Assembly: GCA_013314855.1 (NCBI GenBank)
Contig: JABUEW010000036.1
Location: forward strand, 1 to 34,515
Reading direction: 5' to 3'
DNA: 34,515 nt
Origin: Bacillota bacterium
Lineage (GTDB): Bacteria > Bacillota > Clostridia > Acetivibrionales > DUMC01
A model generated the notes under the pieces. That model was given only the letters and a program-made list of their open reading frames with translations, made no database searches and had not been told where the DNA came from. The position numbers and the translations under genes are program-made. This document shows, piece after piece, positions 16,104 to 24,009 of this stretch. The stretch's first letter is position 1. Each line of letters begins with the position of its first letter.

Positions 16104-16185
16104 TATAAATATTATAGTAATATCATAAATTTATAAATAAAAAGTAATAGCAACAAAACAAATTTATATGTCAGGCGGTGGATGA

Positions 16186-16710
16186 GTGAATATACCAAAC
16201 ATACTTACTACCATAAGATTTTTTCTAATACCTATTTTTGGTTATTTTCTATATGAAGGTCAGTACATTTGGTCGGTCATAGTTTTAACAATATCAGGAT
16301 TGACTGATATTTTAGATGGATTCATTGCCAGGAAATTTAATATGGTGACATCCTGGGGTAAATTAGCAGACCCATTAGCCGATAAACTTATGCAGTTGAC
16401 AGCCCTAATACTACTTTCCGCTAAAAATAAAATACCTTTAATAATTGTAATTATATTTATATTAAAAGAGTTAATGATGGTTATAGGAAGTTATCTTTTA
16501 TATAAGCAGGATAAAGTGGTGGTCTCAGCAAATTGGTATGGAAAGATGGCTACAGTAATTATTTATTTTGCTGTAATATTAATTATGTTCAATGTACCAT
16601 ATGGTATAATACTTGCTATAATTGCAGTAGCTGCCGCATTGTTTTCCTTCTTTATGTATATATCAAACTTTTTAAAGATAAAAGCAGGCAGACAGAAAGA
16701 AAGAGACTAG
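16186..16710 (+). CDS. pgsA: CDP-diacylglycerol-glycerol-3-phosphate 3-phosphatidyltransferase
   Basis: Makes phosphatidylglycerophosphate, the committed step to phosphatidylglycerol. The CDP-alcohol phosphotransferase motif is complete in residues 43-70: DG, AR, G, D and D with the right spacing (LDGFIAR, then SWGKLADPLADKL). About five membrane segments; 174 residues, normal length. GTG start after AGGCGGTGG (16173-16181). Its TAG stop shares a CTAG with the stop of the convergent DUF815 gene. Confidence 0.93.
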   Translation: MNIPNILTTIRFFLIPIFGYFLYEGQYIWSVIVLTISGLTDILDGFIARKFNMVTSWGKLADPLADKLMQLTALILLSAKNKIPLIIVIIFILKELMMVIGSYLLYKQDKVVVSANWYGKMATVIIYFAVILIMFNVPYGIILAIIAVAAALFSFFMYISNFLKIKAGRQKERD

Positions 16711-18140
16711 CATGACAGGTGTCCTTGCAGCCAATCTACAAATTGGCGGGCAGTTCTTGGTGACCGGCCGTTATACCATAGTTCCCATTTTAGAGCTTCT
16801 TTATGCAATAAATCTTTATCAATTACCAAACCGCGTTGTCTTGCAATTCCTTCTACAATATCAAGATATTTTTGCCTGTCAGGCGTAGAAAAGACAACTG
16901 TAATTCCAAACCTGTCAGAAAGAGAAAGCTTTTCCTGCATTGTATCTACTGCCCTGACCTCATCATCTTTAAAGGAAGATTGAAGTCCTATCCTGTCACT
17001 AAATTTTTCTTTTATTAAATGTCTTCTGTTAGATGTTGCATATATTAAAACATTACTGGGTTTGCTTTCAAGACTTCCTTCTAGGGCAGCTTTAAGTGCC
17101 GTGTAATTTTCTGTGCTATCTTCAAATGAAAGATCATCTATAAAAATAATAAATTTGTTTTTTCTTCCTTTTAAGAGCCTTATAATTTGGGGGAAATCAG
17201 CAATATAGTTTTTAGGAATTTCAATCATACGGAGGCCTTTTTCATAATATTCATTTAATATAGCTTTTACTGTCGAAGATTTTCCAGTTCCTCTATCTCC
17301 ATATAACAACACATTATTAGCAGGAAAGCCTTTTAAAAACTGCAGTGTATTATTAATTACTTCCATGCGTTCTTCATTGTATCCGATAAGTTCGGATAAA
17401 GTAATAGGGTCAGGATTTTCTATACCCCTGAGATAGCCAAAATTATTTTTATATTCCCAGATAAAAGCTCTATAACGGGCAAATATTCCACAACCAACAG
17501 TTGCGTGAAAGTGTGCAAGGTCTTCAATGCACTTTGACCAGTCTTCATTCAGATAGAATTTATTTCTTATAGTTTCAAGCTGGCTGTTACAATTGGAAAC
17601 ATATGTAGCTGTTGATTTAGTCCCTAATGTAGTCATTGGCGTAGTTTCTAGTTTATTATCCCATGAGGGTAGATTTTCAACTATTGGTTTTTCAAATTCT
17701 GAAATATTGCAATATTTTAGGATACATTCCTTCATTATTTGTGAGGATAAATTTGATACCAGTTGAAGCTTGGAAAGGTCATTTTTTACAGCATCAACAA
17801 TATTATAGTTAATATTTTTAAAAATATTTGCTTCTGCATCCCTTGAAAAAGCATTTTCATCATAGATAATTCTATCTATAATGTAATCTTTCAAATTTTT
17901 GTAGTTTTTTTCAAGCAGGTGAAAGTAAAAACCGTTGTACAAATTTATAAAGGTTTCAAGACCTGTATCGGAATGTCTAATATTATTCATAAAATAAGCA
18001 TTGCTTACAATTGAATGTGTATGGCTAATAAGTAAATTCAGCCTGCTTATTACATTATCTTCCAATATACCTCTATAAATCGATAAGGAATTTAAGGCAA
18101 GTTTTGTTTTATATATGTAGTTATCTATTCTTTTTATCAT
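16707..18140 (-). CDS. DUF815-family AAA ATPase
   Basis: Protein of 477 residues with a helical N-terminal half of unknown role and a C-terminal ATPase. Walker A is GDRGTGKSS near residue 282 and Walker B is FIIFIDDLSFE near 325. A sensor-like region follows (LIYATSNRRHLIKEKF), and the C-terminus has RSPRTARQFVDWLQ. This architecture matches the DUF815 'ATP-binding protein' family. The family is, to my knowledge, not functionally characterised; it resembles AAA loaders. ATG at 18140 with GGAGA upstream. It converges on pgsA with a 4-bp overlap. Confidence 0.85.
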   Translation of the reverse strand: MIKRIDNYIYKTKLALNSLSIYRGILEDNVISRLNLLISHTHSIVSNAYFMNNIRHSDTGLETFINLYNGFYFHLLEKNYKNLKDYIIDRIIYDENAFSRDAEANIFKNINYNIVDAVKNDLSKLQLVSNLSSQIMKECILKYCNISEFEKPIVENLPSWDNKLETTPMTTLGTKSTATYVSNCNSQLETIRNKFYLNEDWSKCIEDLAHFHATVGCGIFARYRAFIWEYKNNFGYLRGIENPDPITLSELIGYNEERMEVINNTLQFLKGFPANNVLLYGDRGTGKSSTVKAILNEYYEKGLRMIEIPKNYIADFPQIIRLLKGRKNKFIIFIDDLSFEDSTENYTALKAALEGSLESKPSNVLIYATSNRRHLIKEKFSDRIGLQSSFKDDEVRAVDTMQEKLSLSDRFGITVVFSTPDRQKYLDIVEGIARQRGLVIDKDLLHKEALKWELWYNGRSPRTARQFVDWLQGHLSC

Positions 18141-18270
18141 AATTTATAAACTTTCTCCTTTTATGTTGTTATTGTAAATTTGTAGATTGTTATAGTATAT
18201 TATATATAAAGAATATGAAAAGATAAATAAGATTTTACTTGTTAGATTTTTTAAGTAAAGGATGATATGG

Positions 18271-19164
18271 TTGTTTGGCTATATTACGCCGGATAAACCG
18301 GAATTAAAGATAAAAGAATATGAGTTATTTAATGCCTTTTATTGCGGAATTTGTAAATCAATAGGGAGAAGGTATGGAAATATTCCACGCCTTACGTTAA
18401 AATATGATTCTGCTTTTCTTGCTATTTTATTATATTCATTAACAGATGGCCAACTTAAGGTTAATAGGGAGAAATGTATAGTTCATCCTATTAAAAACAG
18501 GCATGTAATTTTAAAAAATGATATAATTGATTATGCAGCAGATATTAATTTAATACTTTCATATTTTAATATGGAAGATAATAATAGAGATGAAGGTTCA
18601 ATTTCTGCAAAATTAGGAATAGTTTTTTTGAGGCCAATATATAAAAAATTAAGAAAGAAATATCAAGAAAAGTGTGATATAATTGAAGGAAGGTTAAAGG
18701 AATTAACTGATCTTGAGGAAAAAGGTTGCGCTTCCATGGATATGGCGGCAGAACCTTTTGCTAAGATAATGGAAGAAGTAATAGCATATAAACCTCTGTG
18801 TAAAGATGAAAAGACAGAAAAGATTTTACGCTGGATGGGCTATAATTTAGGAAAATGGATTTATCTGCTGGATGCATTTGACGATATGGAAGAAGATGCA
18901 AAAAATAGCAGGTACAATCCCTTATTGGGACGAGTAGACGGTAAATTGAAAGAAATAACACATATACTCAAATTGAAAGACAAATTAAGGGATAGGGTCG
19001 AATTTAATTTAATATATTCTTTAAACCAGATTGGAAAAGCTTATGAGCTTCTTGATAAAAAAAATGTTAAAGGGCTTTTAGAAAACATCATTTATATAGG
19101 AATGTTAAAAAAAACAGAAAAAATTTTAGGAACGAGGAGTTGTAACGAAGTTGAATCCATATGA
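18271..19164 (+). CDS. DUF5685 family protein
   Basis: Protein of 297 residues with the family's usual beginning [18 protein letters not shown], then a Cys pair YCGICKSIG and a long helical body rich in acidic and basic residues. Asp/Glu-rich stretches such as [20 protein letters not shown] are typical of the family. Its role is unknown. I choose TTG at 18271: it gives the family N-terminus and AAAGG (18257-18261) is nine bases away, whereas the ATG at 18262 directly abuts the ribosome site. It overlaps the J-domain gene by 14 bp, an arrangement I recall from other Clostridia. Confidence 0.8.
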   Translation: MFGYITPDKPELKIKEYELFNAFYCGICKSIGRRYGNIPRLTLKYDSAFLAILLYSLTDGQLKVNREKCIVHPIKNRHVILKNDIIDYAADINLILSYFNMEDNNRDEGSISAKLGIVFLRPIYKKLRKKYQEKCDIIEGRLKELTDLEEKGCASMDMAAEPFAKIMEEVIAYKPLCKDEKTEKILRWMGYNLGKWIYLLDAFDDMEEDAKNSRYNPLLGRVDGKLKEITHILKLKDKLRDRVEFNLIYSLNQIGKAYELLDKKNVKGLLENIIYIGMLKKTEKILGTRSCNEVESI

Positions 19165-19774
19165 GGTATTAGGTGTAAAAGAAGGGGCCAGTGAGGAAGA
19201 GATAAAAAAAGCTTACCGGGAGCTGGTGAAGAAATATCATCCCGACCAGTATAGAGATAATCCTTTGGCTAAACTGGCAGAAGAAAAGTTAAGAGAAATA
19301 AACGAAGCATATGAATATCTGATGAAGCAGGGTTCTTCAAAGTCGGGCAGAACTTACCGGAATTACAAGGATAGTAGTTATAGTACCAGGGATAATAATT
19401 ACTATAGCAGGAATATTTATAATAATGTGCGTGTTCATATTAATAATGGAAATATACGCATGGCGGAAGAAATACTGGATGATATAGCCAATCGGGATGC
19501 CGAGTGGTATTATTTGAAAGGATTGGTTTTTCTAAGAAAAGGTTGGCATGATGATGCATATACCTATATTCAGACTGCTATTAATATGGATCCGGGCAAT
19601 ATTGAATACAGGGAAGTTTTAAATAGAATGAACATGGCCTACAGGAATTATAGGGCCGGCGGTTACCGTCAAGGCCATAGTAACGATATTGACCTTTGTA
19701 CTTTTTGTCAATGCCTATGGTGTTCCGATTGTTGTTGTGAATGTATGGGTGGAGATTTAATCCCATGTTGTTAA
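19151..19774 (+). CDS. J-domain protein with TPR-like segment and Cys-rich tail
   Basis: Protein of 207 residues beginning with a J domain (HPD at residues 30-32, [20 protein letters not shown]), which stimulates Hsp70 ATPases. A polar Ser/Tyr/Asn linker follows. Then comes a helical pair resembling a TPR ([30 protein letters not shown]). The last 26 residues contain ten cysteines (including [11 protein letters not shown] and a final CC), suggesting metal binding or thiol chemistry. It lacks the DnaJ G/F and zinc-finger domains, so it is a specialised co-chaperone, not DnaJ itself. TTG start after GAGGAG at 19134-19139. Confidence 0.85.
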   Translation: MNPYEVLGVKEGASEEEIKKAYRELVKKYHPDQYRDNPLAKLAEEKLREINEAYEYLMKQGSSKSGRTYRNYKDSSYSTRDNNYYSRNIYNNVRVHINNGNIRMAEEILDDIANRDAEWYYLKGLVFLRKGWHDDAYTYIQTAINMDPGNIEYREVLNRMNMAYRNYRAGGYRQGHSNDIDLCTFCQCLWCSDCCCECMGGDLIPCC

Positions 19775-19830
19775 ATTAACATTATGTCTTTTAAATACAT
19801 TCATATCTTTTAATGATTAGAGGGGTTTGT

Positions 19831-20355
19831 ATGGCATATAATAATACAAAGAAATTTGCTCTAAATGGAATTTTGGCGGCAATTGCCATTATGTGCTTGC
19901 TTTTAGCAACGATAATGCCTACAAGCAAGTTATCTTTTTATGTCCTAAGTTCATTTTTTGTTTCTATAATTATAATGGAATATGGCACAGGGTCAGGGTG
20001 GGTTTTTTATATCCTTACGAACTTGTTAGCTTTTATTATAATCCCAAATAAAATTAGAATTATACCTTATAGTGTGTTTTTTGGAGTTTACGGTATTATT
20101 AAATATTACATTGAAAAAATAGATAAAATTGTTTTGGAATATATTTTAAAGATTATTTATTTTAATGTTTGTATGACTGGAGCGATAGTACTATTTAAGG
20201 AAATTGTTGCTGGTGGTACAGGTATAGTAAATATAAAGTTTCCGTTATGGGCAGGCCTAGTACTCTTAGAAGCCATATTTGTATTATATGATTATGTATA
20301 TACATTATTTATTCAATACTATAAGGAAAAGTTAAGACGATTTTTGAAAATTTAA
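19831..20355 (+). CDS. Multi-pass membrane protein of unknown function
   Basis: Protein of 174 residues with about five hydrophobic segments and a basic C-terminus (YYKEKLRRFLKI). ATG at 19831 follows AGAGGGG at 19819-19825; an ATG at 19813 lies before that ribosome site. It follows the J-domain gene by 56 bp and probably belongs to the same transcript. I do not recognise a characterised family. Confidence 0.75.
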   Translation: MAYNNTKKFALNGILAAIAIMCLLLATIMPTSKLSFYVLSSFFVSIIIMEYGTGSGWVFYILTNLLAFIIIPNKIRIIPYSVFFGVYGIIKYYIEKIDKIVLEYILKIIYFNVCMTGAIVLFKEIVAGGTGIVNIKFPLWAGLVLLEAIFVLYDYVYTLFIQYYKEKLRRFLKI

Positions 20356-20401
20356 TATACCTCCCAGAATTGATTGGTAGAAATTACAAAGAGGATTTTT
20401 A

Positions 20402-20430
20402 AGTTTACATGTAGAAATATTATGTAAACT
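20402..20430. promoter_or_regulatory. Perfect 9-bp inverted repeat upstream of the amidase gene
   Basis: AGTTTACAT (20402-20410) and ATGTAAACT (20422-20430) are separated by 11 bp. The half-sites are 20 bp centre to centre, about two helical turns, which suits a dimeric regulator. It ends ten bases before the amidase ribosome binding site, and could equally be an mRNA hairpin. Confidence 0.4.
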
Positions 20431-20450
20431 ATATAATTATGGGAGGTAGT

Positions 20451-21482
20451 ATGAAAAAAATAGTATTATCAATTATTCTCAGTTTTATTTTTATCTTATT
20501 TACAGCTTTTGCCTATGCATTTACGCCGGAAACTAATGCGGTAATAGCAAACGTAAATATTTTTGTTAAAGGCAACAGGATTACTTTAGAAAGAGAACCG
20601 GTGGCTATTAACGGCAGGATTTTGGCACCAGCTAGAACTGTATTCGAAAATATTGGGGCTAGGGTAGACTGGTACCCGGAAAAAGGCAGTTTTAATATAA
20701 TCAAAGGTAATACAGTCATAAGTATGGCAATAGGGCAAACAAATGCAAAGGTAAATAATGTTTCAACCCAATTGGAGATACCCCCGATACTTGTAAGGGG
20801 TACCGTAATGGTACCTGTAAGATTTGTTGCGGAGACTTTAAATACTCCAGTAAGCTGGGATGGTGACAATAGGGCTGTCCATGTAGGTGAAAGAACCAGT
20901 AATGTAAATATTTCAAGAGGAGGAAGACAATATGTAGTTGTAATTGACCCTGGGCATGGAGGAAATGAACCTGGTGCAGTTTATGGCGGAATAAAAGAAA
21001 AGAATCTTAATTTAGATATTGCAAGGAAACTGCAGGCACTTTTAAAAGCAGAAGGAATAACCGTATATATGACAAGAAGTGATGACAGTTATGTGGGACT
21101 TTCCCAAAGATCCGCCCTTGCAAACAGGGTTAATGTGGATATGCTTATAAGCATACATAATAATGCTTATAAAAATAGTTCGGTAACAGGAACAATGACC
21201 CTTTATTATCCTTATTCGGGAGTAAATAAGGATGGTCTGTCAAGCAAAACTCTTGCATCGATTGTGCAAAATGAAATGTCAAAATTGTTGGGGTCAAGGA
21301 ATATTGGTATTGTGCCTCGTAGCGACCTTACAGTGCTTCGTGCATCGAGGGTTCCTGCCGTAATTGTTGAAGTGGGCTATATGTCTAATTATAATGAATT
21401 GAGCAAGTTAAAATCCGATTCATATAGGCAAAAAGCTGCAGAAGCTATTAAAAAAGCCATATTGAAGGCATTGAACCGATAA
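20451..21482 (+). CDS. Secreted N-acetylmuramoyl-L-alanine amidase with stalk domain
   Basis: Cell-wall hydrolase cutting between MurNAc and the stem peptide. Residues 1-24 form a signal peptide (KKIVLSIILSFIFILFTAFA, cleavage near AYA-FTP). Residues about 30-150 form a copper-amine-oxidase-like stalk domain (GRILAPARTVFENIGARVDW, VPVRFVAETLNTPVSW). The zinc-dependent Amidase_3 domain follows: VVIDPGHGGNEPGA near 163, the metal/catalytic region LISIHNNA near 234 and VIVEVGYMSN near 305. ATG at 20451 follows GGGAGG (20440-20445). It may act in growth, sporulation or germination; the sequence does not say which. Confidence 0.92.
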   Translation: MKKIVLSIILSFIFILFTAFAYAFTPETNAVIANVNIFVKGNRITLEREPVAINGRILAPARTVFENIGARVDWYPEKGSFNIIKGNTVISMAIGQTNAKVNNVSTQLEIPPILVRGTVMVPVRFVAETLNTPVSWDGDNRAVHVGERTSNVNISRGGRQYVVVIDPGHGGNEPGAVYGGIKEKNLNLDIARKLQALLKAEGITVYMTRSDDSYVGLSQRSALANRVNVDMLISIHNNAYKNSSVTGTMTLYYPYSGVNKDGLSSKTLASIVQNEMSKLLGSRNIGIVPRSDLTVLRASRVPAVIVEVGYMSNYNELSKLKSDSYRQKAAEAIKKAILKALNR

Positions 21483-21517
21483 TGTGGCAAAAAACATTTA
21501 TAAATGGAGGAAGTAGT

Positions 21518-21931
21518 ATGAGAATTGCCGTTATTGACGGGCAAGGAGGCGGAATAGGAAAGGCTATAGTTGAAAGATTGAGAAAAGAATTGCCCGAAAC
21601 AGTAAAAATAATTGCATTGGGTACCAATTCAGCGGCTACTGTGCTTATGTTAAAGGCCGGTGCAGATGAAGGAGCTACCGGAGAAAATGCCATAGTTTTT
21701 AATTCTACAAAAGTTGACATAATCACAGGCCCAATTGGAATAATTTTGGCAAACTCAATGATGGGTGAGTTTACCCCCAAAATGGCAGAAGCTATTGCAA
21801 CAAGTCCTGCAATAAAAATATTGATACCTTTAAATAAATGCGGTATTGAGATTGTAGGTATTAAAAATGAAACAATACCTCAACATATTGATAGTGCAGT
21901 ACTAAAGATAAAAGAGTATTGCATGAATTAA
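21518..21931 (+). CDS. DUF3842 family protein
   Basis: Protein of 137 residues starting MRIAVIDGQGGGIGKAIVER, a glycine-rich nucleotide-binding-like beta-alpha-beta start, then ALGTNSAATVLMLKAGAD and ITGPIGIILANSMMGE. This matches the DUF3842 family of Clostridia; function unknown, and no catalytic residue can be assigned. ATG at 21518 follows GGAGG. A 35-bp gap separates it from the amidase gene, and a strong bidirectional terminator follows. Confidence 0.82.
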   Translation: MRIAVIDGQGGGIGKAIVERLRKELPETVKIIALGTNSAATVLMLKAGADEGATGENAIVFNSTKVDIITGPIGIILANSMMGEFTPKMAEAIATSPAIKILIPLNKCGIEIVGIKNETIPQHIDSAVLKIKEYCMN

Positions 21932-21962
21932 AATACCCGCCATTAAAATGGCGGGTATTTTA
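21931..21962. terminator. Strong bidirectional rho-independent terminator
   Basis: Thirteen-pair stem AAATACCCGCCAT (21931-21943) with ATGGCGGGTATTT (21948-21960) and a four-base loop. T-runs on the plus side and A-runs before it serve both the DUF3842 gene and, on the minus strand, cotJC. Confidence 0.9.
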
Positions 21963-21982
21963 TAAGGCGTCGTTAAGTTCTA

Positions 21983-22588
21983 TTATTTTCCTTCTGCTTT
22001 GGGAAATTTCTCAACGTGGAAATACTTCTGGCTATCCAAGTATTCCTGCACAATCCTTAAAGTTTCTCCAAACCGCTGAAAATGGACTACTTCTCTTTCT
22101 CTTAGAAATCTTAAAGGATCAATTACATCGGGGTCATCTGCCAAATTAATAAGCCATTCATAAGTGGAACGTGCTTTTTGTTCTGCTGCCATATCTTCAT
22201 GCAGGTCAGTTATAGGGTCACCTTTAGATTGGATATATGCAGCAGTAAATGGTACACCTGCTGCACTCAACGGGTATACTGCTTTATCATGGTCTGCATA
22301 ATATGAACCTAAATCCTCTGCTTTAATTTCTTCAATACTCGCACCTTCAATTAATTGACGTACCATTGTACCTACTATTTCCAGATGGGCAAGTTCTTCA
22401 GTGCCTATATCATTTAATACTGCTCTTGCTTGAGGTGTAACCATAGAAAATCTTTGGCTCAAGTATCTTAATGATGCAGCCAGCTCTCCATCTGGTCCTC
22501 CATATTGAGTTATTATATATTTTGCCATCTTTGGGTTGGGGGTTTTTATCTTTACCGGATATTCAAGTTTCTTTTCATAAATCCACAT
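21983..22588 (-). CDS. cotJC: Spore coat protein CotJC (manganese-catalase family)
   Basis: Ferritin-like, di-metal manganese-catalase family protein of the spore coat. The metal-binding helices are visible: AASLRYLSQRF, GTEELAHLEIVGT (E-x-x-H) and, later, DLHEDMAAEQKARSTYE and EREVVHFQRFGE. 201 residues, normal for the family. ATG at 22588, three bases after the cotJB stop, with GAGGAG inside the end of cotJB. Last gene of cotJABC. Confidence 0.95.
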   Translation of the reverse strand: MWIYEKKLEYPVKIKTPNPKMAKYIITQYGGPDGELAASLRYLSQRFSMVTPQARAVLNDIGTEELAHLEIVGTMVRQLIEGASIEEIKAEDLGSYYADHDKAVYPLSAAGVPFTAAYIQSKGDPITDLHEDMAAEQKARSTYEWLINLADDPDVIDPLRFLREREVVHFQRFGETLRIVQEYLDSQKYFHVEKFPKAEGK

Positions 22589-22591
22589 ATT

Positions 22592-22873
22592 TTACAACTC
22601 CTCTCCTGACATTCTAAAGTTGAACTGGTAGTTCCAAGGCCATGGATCGTTTATCCACTGCCATGGATATTTGCTTACCGACCTGTAAGAACATAGAGGC
22701 CCATACATATTTTCATAAGTTTGGCGTAACATTCGAGCTTGGCTTACAATTGAGTTATATTTCATAAGAGCATTTCTGTCACATGGATGTGTATCAAGAT
22801 ATAATTGAAGATCTACTGCCATAAAATCCAGGGCCATTATTTTCTTTAAAAGAGCTTGTTTATTTAGATTCAT
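22592..22873 (-). CDS. cotJB: Spore coat protein CotJB
   Basis: Protein of 93 residues with the CotJB pattern: LKKIMALDFMAVDLQLYLDT, then HPCDRNALMKYN, and a Trp/Pro-rich end (PWQWINDPWPWNYQF). It is needed with CotJC for coat assembly. ATG at 22873 lies 14 bases inside the cotJA reading frame, with GGGAGGAA upstream. Confidence 0.93.
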   Translation of the reverse strand: MNLNKQALLKKIMALDFMAVDLQLYLDTHPCDRNALMKYNSIVSQARMLRQTYENMYGPLCSYRSVSKYPWQWINDPWPWNYQFNFRMSGEEL

Positions 22874-23162
22874 GGTTACATTCCTCCCTCAATGGCATTA
22901 TTTTAGGTTTTAGCGTTTTTTTAATTACGTAAGGCTGGTAAAGCTCGGGAAAAGCAGTTCCAGCATGCAAAGCTTCTTCAGGAGGATATAAAGTACAGAT
23001 TCTTTGGTATGGGACATATGCCCTTGCTAACTTTACGTTACTTATAACTGTTTCTTGAGGAATACACGGTTGAGGATAGCATAAGTTATTGGCATTTAAA
23101 TAATTTTCAGGTACCCATGGCATCATGGGTGCGTTTAAATCTTCAACGAAACTTGTTTGCAT
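22860..23162 (-). CDS. cotJA: Spore coat-associated protein CotJA
   Basis: Protein of 100 residues, Pro/Tyr-rich, with the CotJA core KLARAYVPYQRICTLYPPEE followed by HAGTAFPELYQPY. The N-terminal part (MQTSFVEDLNAPMMPWVPEN) is less conserved. First gene of the operon; GGAGG at 23171-23175. A hairpin (ATATTATT/AATAATAT, 23190-23210) lies just upstream. I could not identify a convincing sigma-E promoter, although the operon is sigma-E dependent in Bacillus. Confidence 0.92.
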   Translation of the reverse strand: MQTSFVEDLNAPMMPWVPENYLNANNLCYPQPCIPQETVISNVKLARAYVPYQRICTLYPPEEALHAGTAFPELYQPYVIKKTLKPKIMPLREECNHESK

Positions 23163-23263
23163 AACAACAACCTCCTTAAAACATGGGTCATATTATTAAA
23201 GCAATAATATATTTCACTATACATAATATTCGAATTATGTTAAATTGGTACTATTGAAAGGGC

Positions 23264-23326
23264 GCATTTTATTTTTTTTTGAAGAAAATGCTTCCAGTAA
23301 CTAAATGCTCCTTCCAGCATTTTTTC
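23264..23326 (+). terminator. Alternating AAAATGC/GCATTTT hairpins upstream of rpsO
   Basis: AAATGCT (23303-23309) and AGCATTT (23316-23322) form a stem with a CCTTCC loop followed by a T-run, a terminator shape on the plus strand. A nearby AAAATGC (23285-23291) could instead pair with GCATTTT at 23264-23270 or with the downstream AGCATTTT. No plus-strand gene precedes it, so what it would terminate is unclear. Confidence 0.4.
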
Positions 23327-23361
23327 AAAATTAAAAAATGAAGCCAAAACTTAACTAGTTC

Positions 23362-23390
23362 TTGACTTGAAATTGAATGGTTGGTAAAAT
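23362..23390 (+). promoter_or_regulatory. Sigma-A promoter of rpsO
   Basis: TTGACT (23362-23367), exactly 17 bp, then TAAAAT (23385-23390). Transcription would begin near 23397, giving a leader of about 88 nt. Confidence 0.75.
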
Positions 23391-23420
23391 ATATTTGATA
23401 TTAGGGAATTAACCATTTGC

Positions 23421-23458
23421 TTTGTTGCCGGAGAACTCCGGCCGGTTACAAGGCTTGT
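23421..23458 (+). promoter_or_regulatory. Structured rpsO leader, candidate S15 autoregulatory site
   Basis: Within the rpsO leader, GCCGGA and TCCGGC (23427-23442) form a hairpin with a GAAC loop, and ACAAGGCTTGT (23448-23458) forms a second. S15 is known to repress its own mRNA by binding structured leaders in several bacteria. The structure here is seen; the regulatory role is inferred. Confidence 0.45.
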
Positions 23459-23484
23459 GGGGATTTATTAAAGGAGGTTTTTTT

Positions 23485-23748
23485 ATGCAAAAGGAATTAA
23501 AGCAGGAAATTATTAGCAAGTATAGGCTTCATGAAAATGATACCGGTTCGCCGGAAGTGCAGATTGCGCTTCTTACAGAAAGGATAAATCATTTGAATGA
23601 GCACCTTAAAATTCACAAAAAGGACCACCACTCAAGAAGGGGCCTTTTAAAGATGGTAGGACAAAGAAGAGGACTTCTTAACTACCTGCAAAGAACAGAT
23701 GTTGAACGTTACCGTGCAATTGTCGAAAAACTTAATCTTAGAAAATAA
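23485..23748 (+). CDS. rpsO: Small ribosomal subunit protein S15 (uS15)
   Basis: Primary 16S rRNA-binding protein of 87 residues. Clear family sequence: [53 protein letters not shown] at 23485 follows AAGGAGG; an in-frame extension upstream to 23422 would run through the leader hairpins and is rejected. rpsO followed by pnp is a widely conserved order. Confidence 0.98.
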   Translation: MQKELKQEIISKYRLHENDTGSPEVQIALLTERINHLNEHLKIHKKDHHSRRGLLKMVGQRRGLLNYLQRTDVERYRAIVEKLNLRK

Positions 23749-23751
23749 TAG

Positions 23752-23776
23752 TGAGCGGTATCCCGCTCATTATTTT
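23752..23776 (+). terminator. Terminator after rpsO
   Basis: TGAGCGG (23752-23758), TATC loop, CCGCTCA (23763-23769), then TTATTTTT. It separates rpsO from pnp, although read-through is possible. Confidence 0.8.
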
Positions 23777-23867
23777 TGCTAATGTAAAAATAATAAATGT
23801 AAATAATAATATTAATATAATATTAATCATTAAATTAAAGCTGCAGATTAATTATATTAAAAAGTGG

Positions 23868-23959
23868 CAGAAACAGGGAACAGAGACCAAAGATCAGATA
23901 ATTGAATCTTTGCGGAAATTGTAAATATCTGGTTTATGGTGTCCGTTTTCTGTTTTCTG
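23868..23959 (+). promoter_or_regulatory. Long imperfect stem-loop in the pnp leader
   Basis: Outer arms at 23868-23888 and 23938-23959 match at about 18 of 22 positions allowing one gap, with further G-U pairs. An inner pair CAGATA (23895-23900) and TATCTG (23926-23931) nests inside. It ends about 50 bp before the pnp ATG. In Escherichia coli the pnp leader hairpin is the target of RNase III and PNPase autoregulation; an analogous role here is inferred from position. Confidence 0.5.
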
Positions 23960-24009
23960 TCAATAAAATTTGATCTGTAGCAATTTACTAAAGGAGGCAG
24001 TATTTAATA

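Noticed and set aside
23260-23270. GGGCGCATTTT near rpsO as a third MITE end
   Set aside because: Only 11 bases match; the following ATGACCCAT block is missing, and a similar ATGGGTCAT at 23183 is in the wrong orientation to form a pair.
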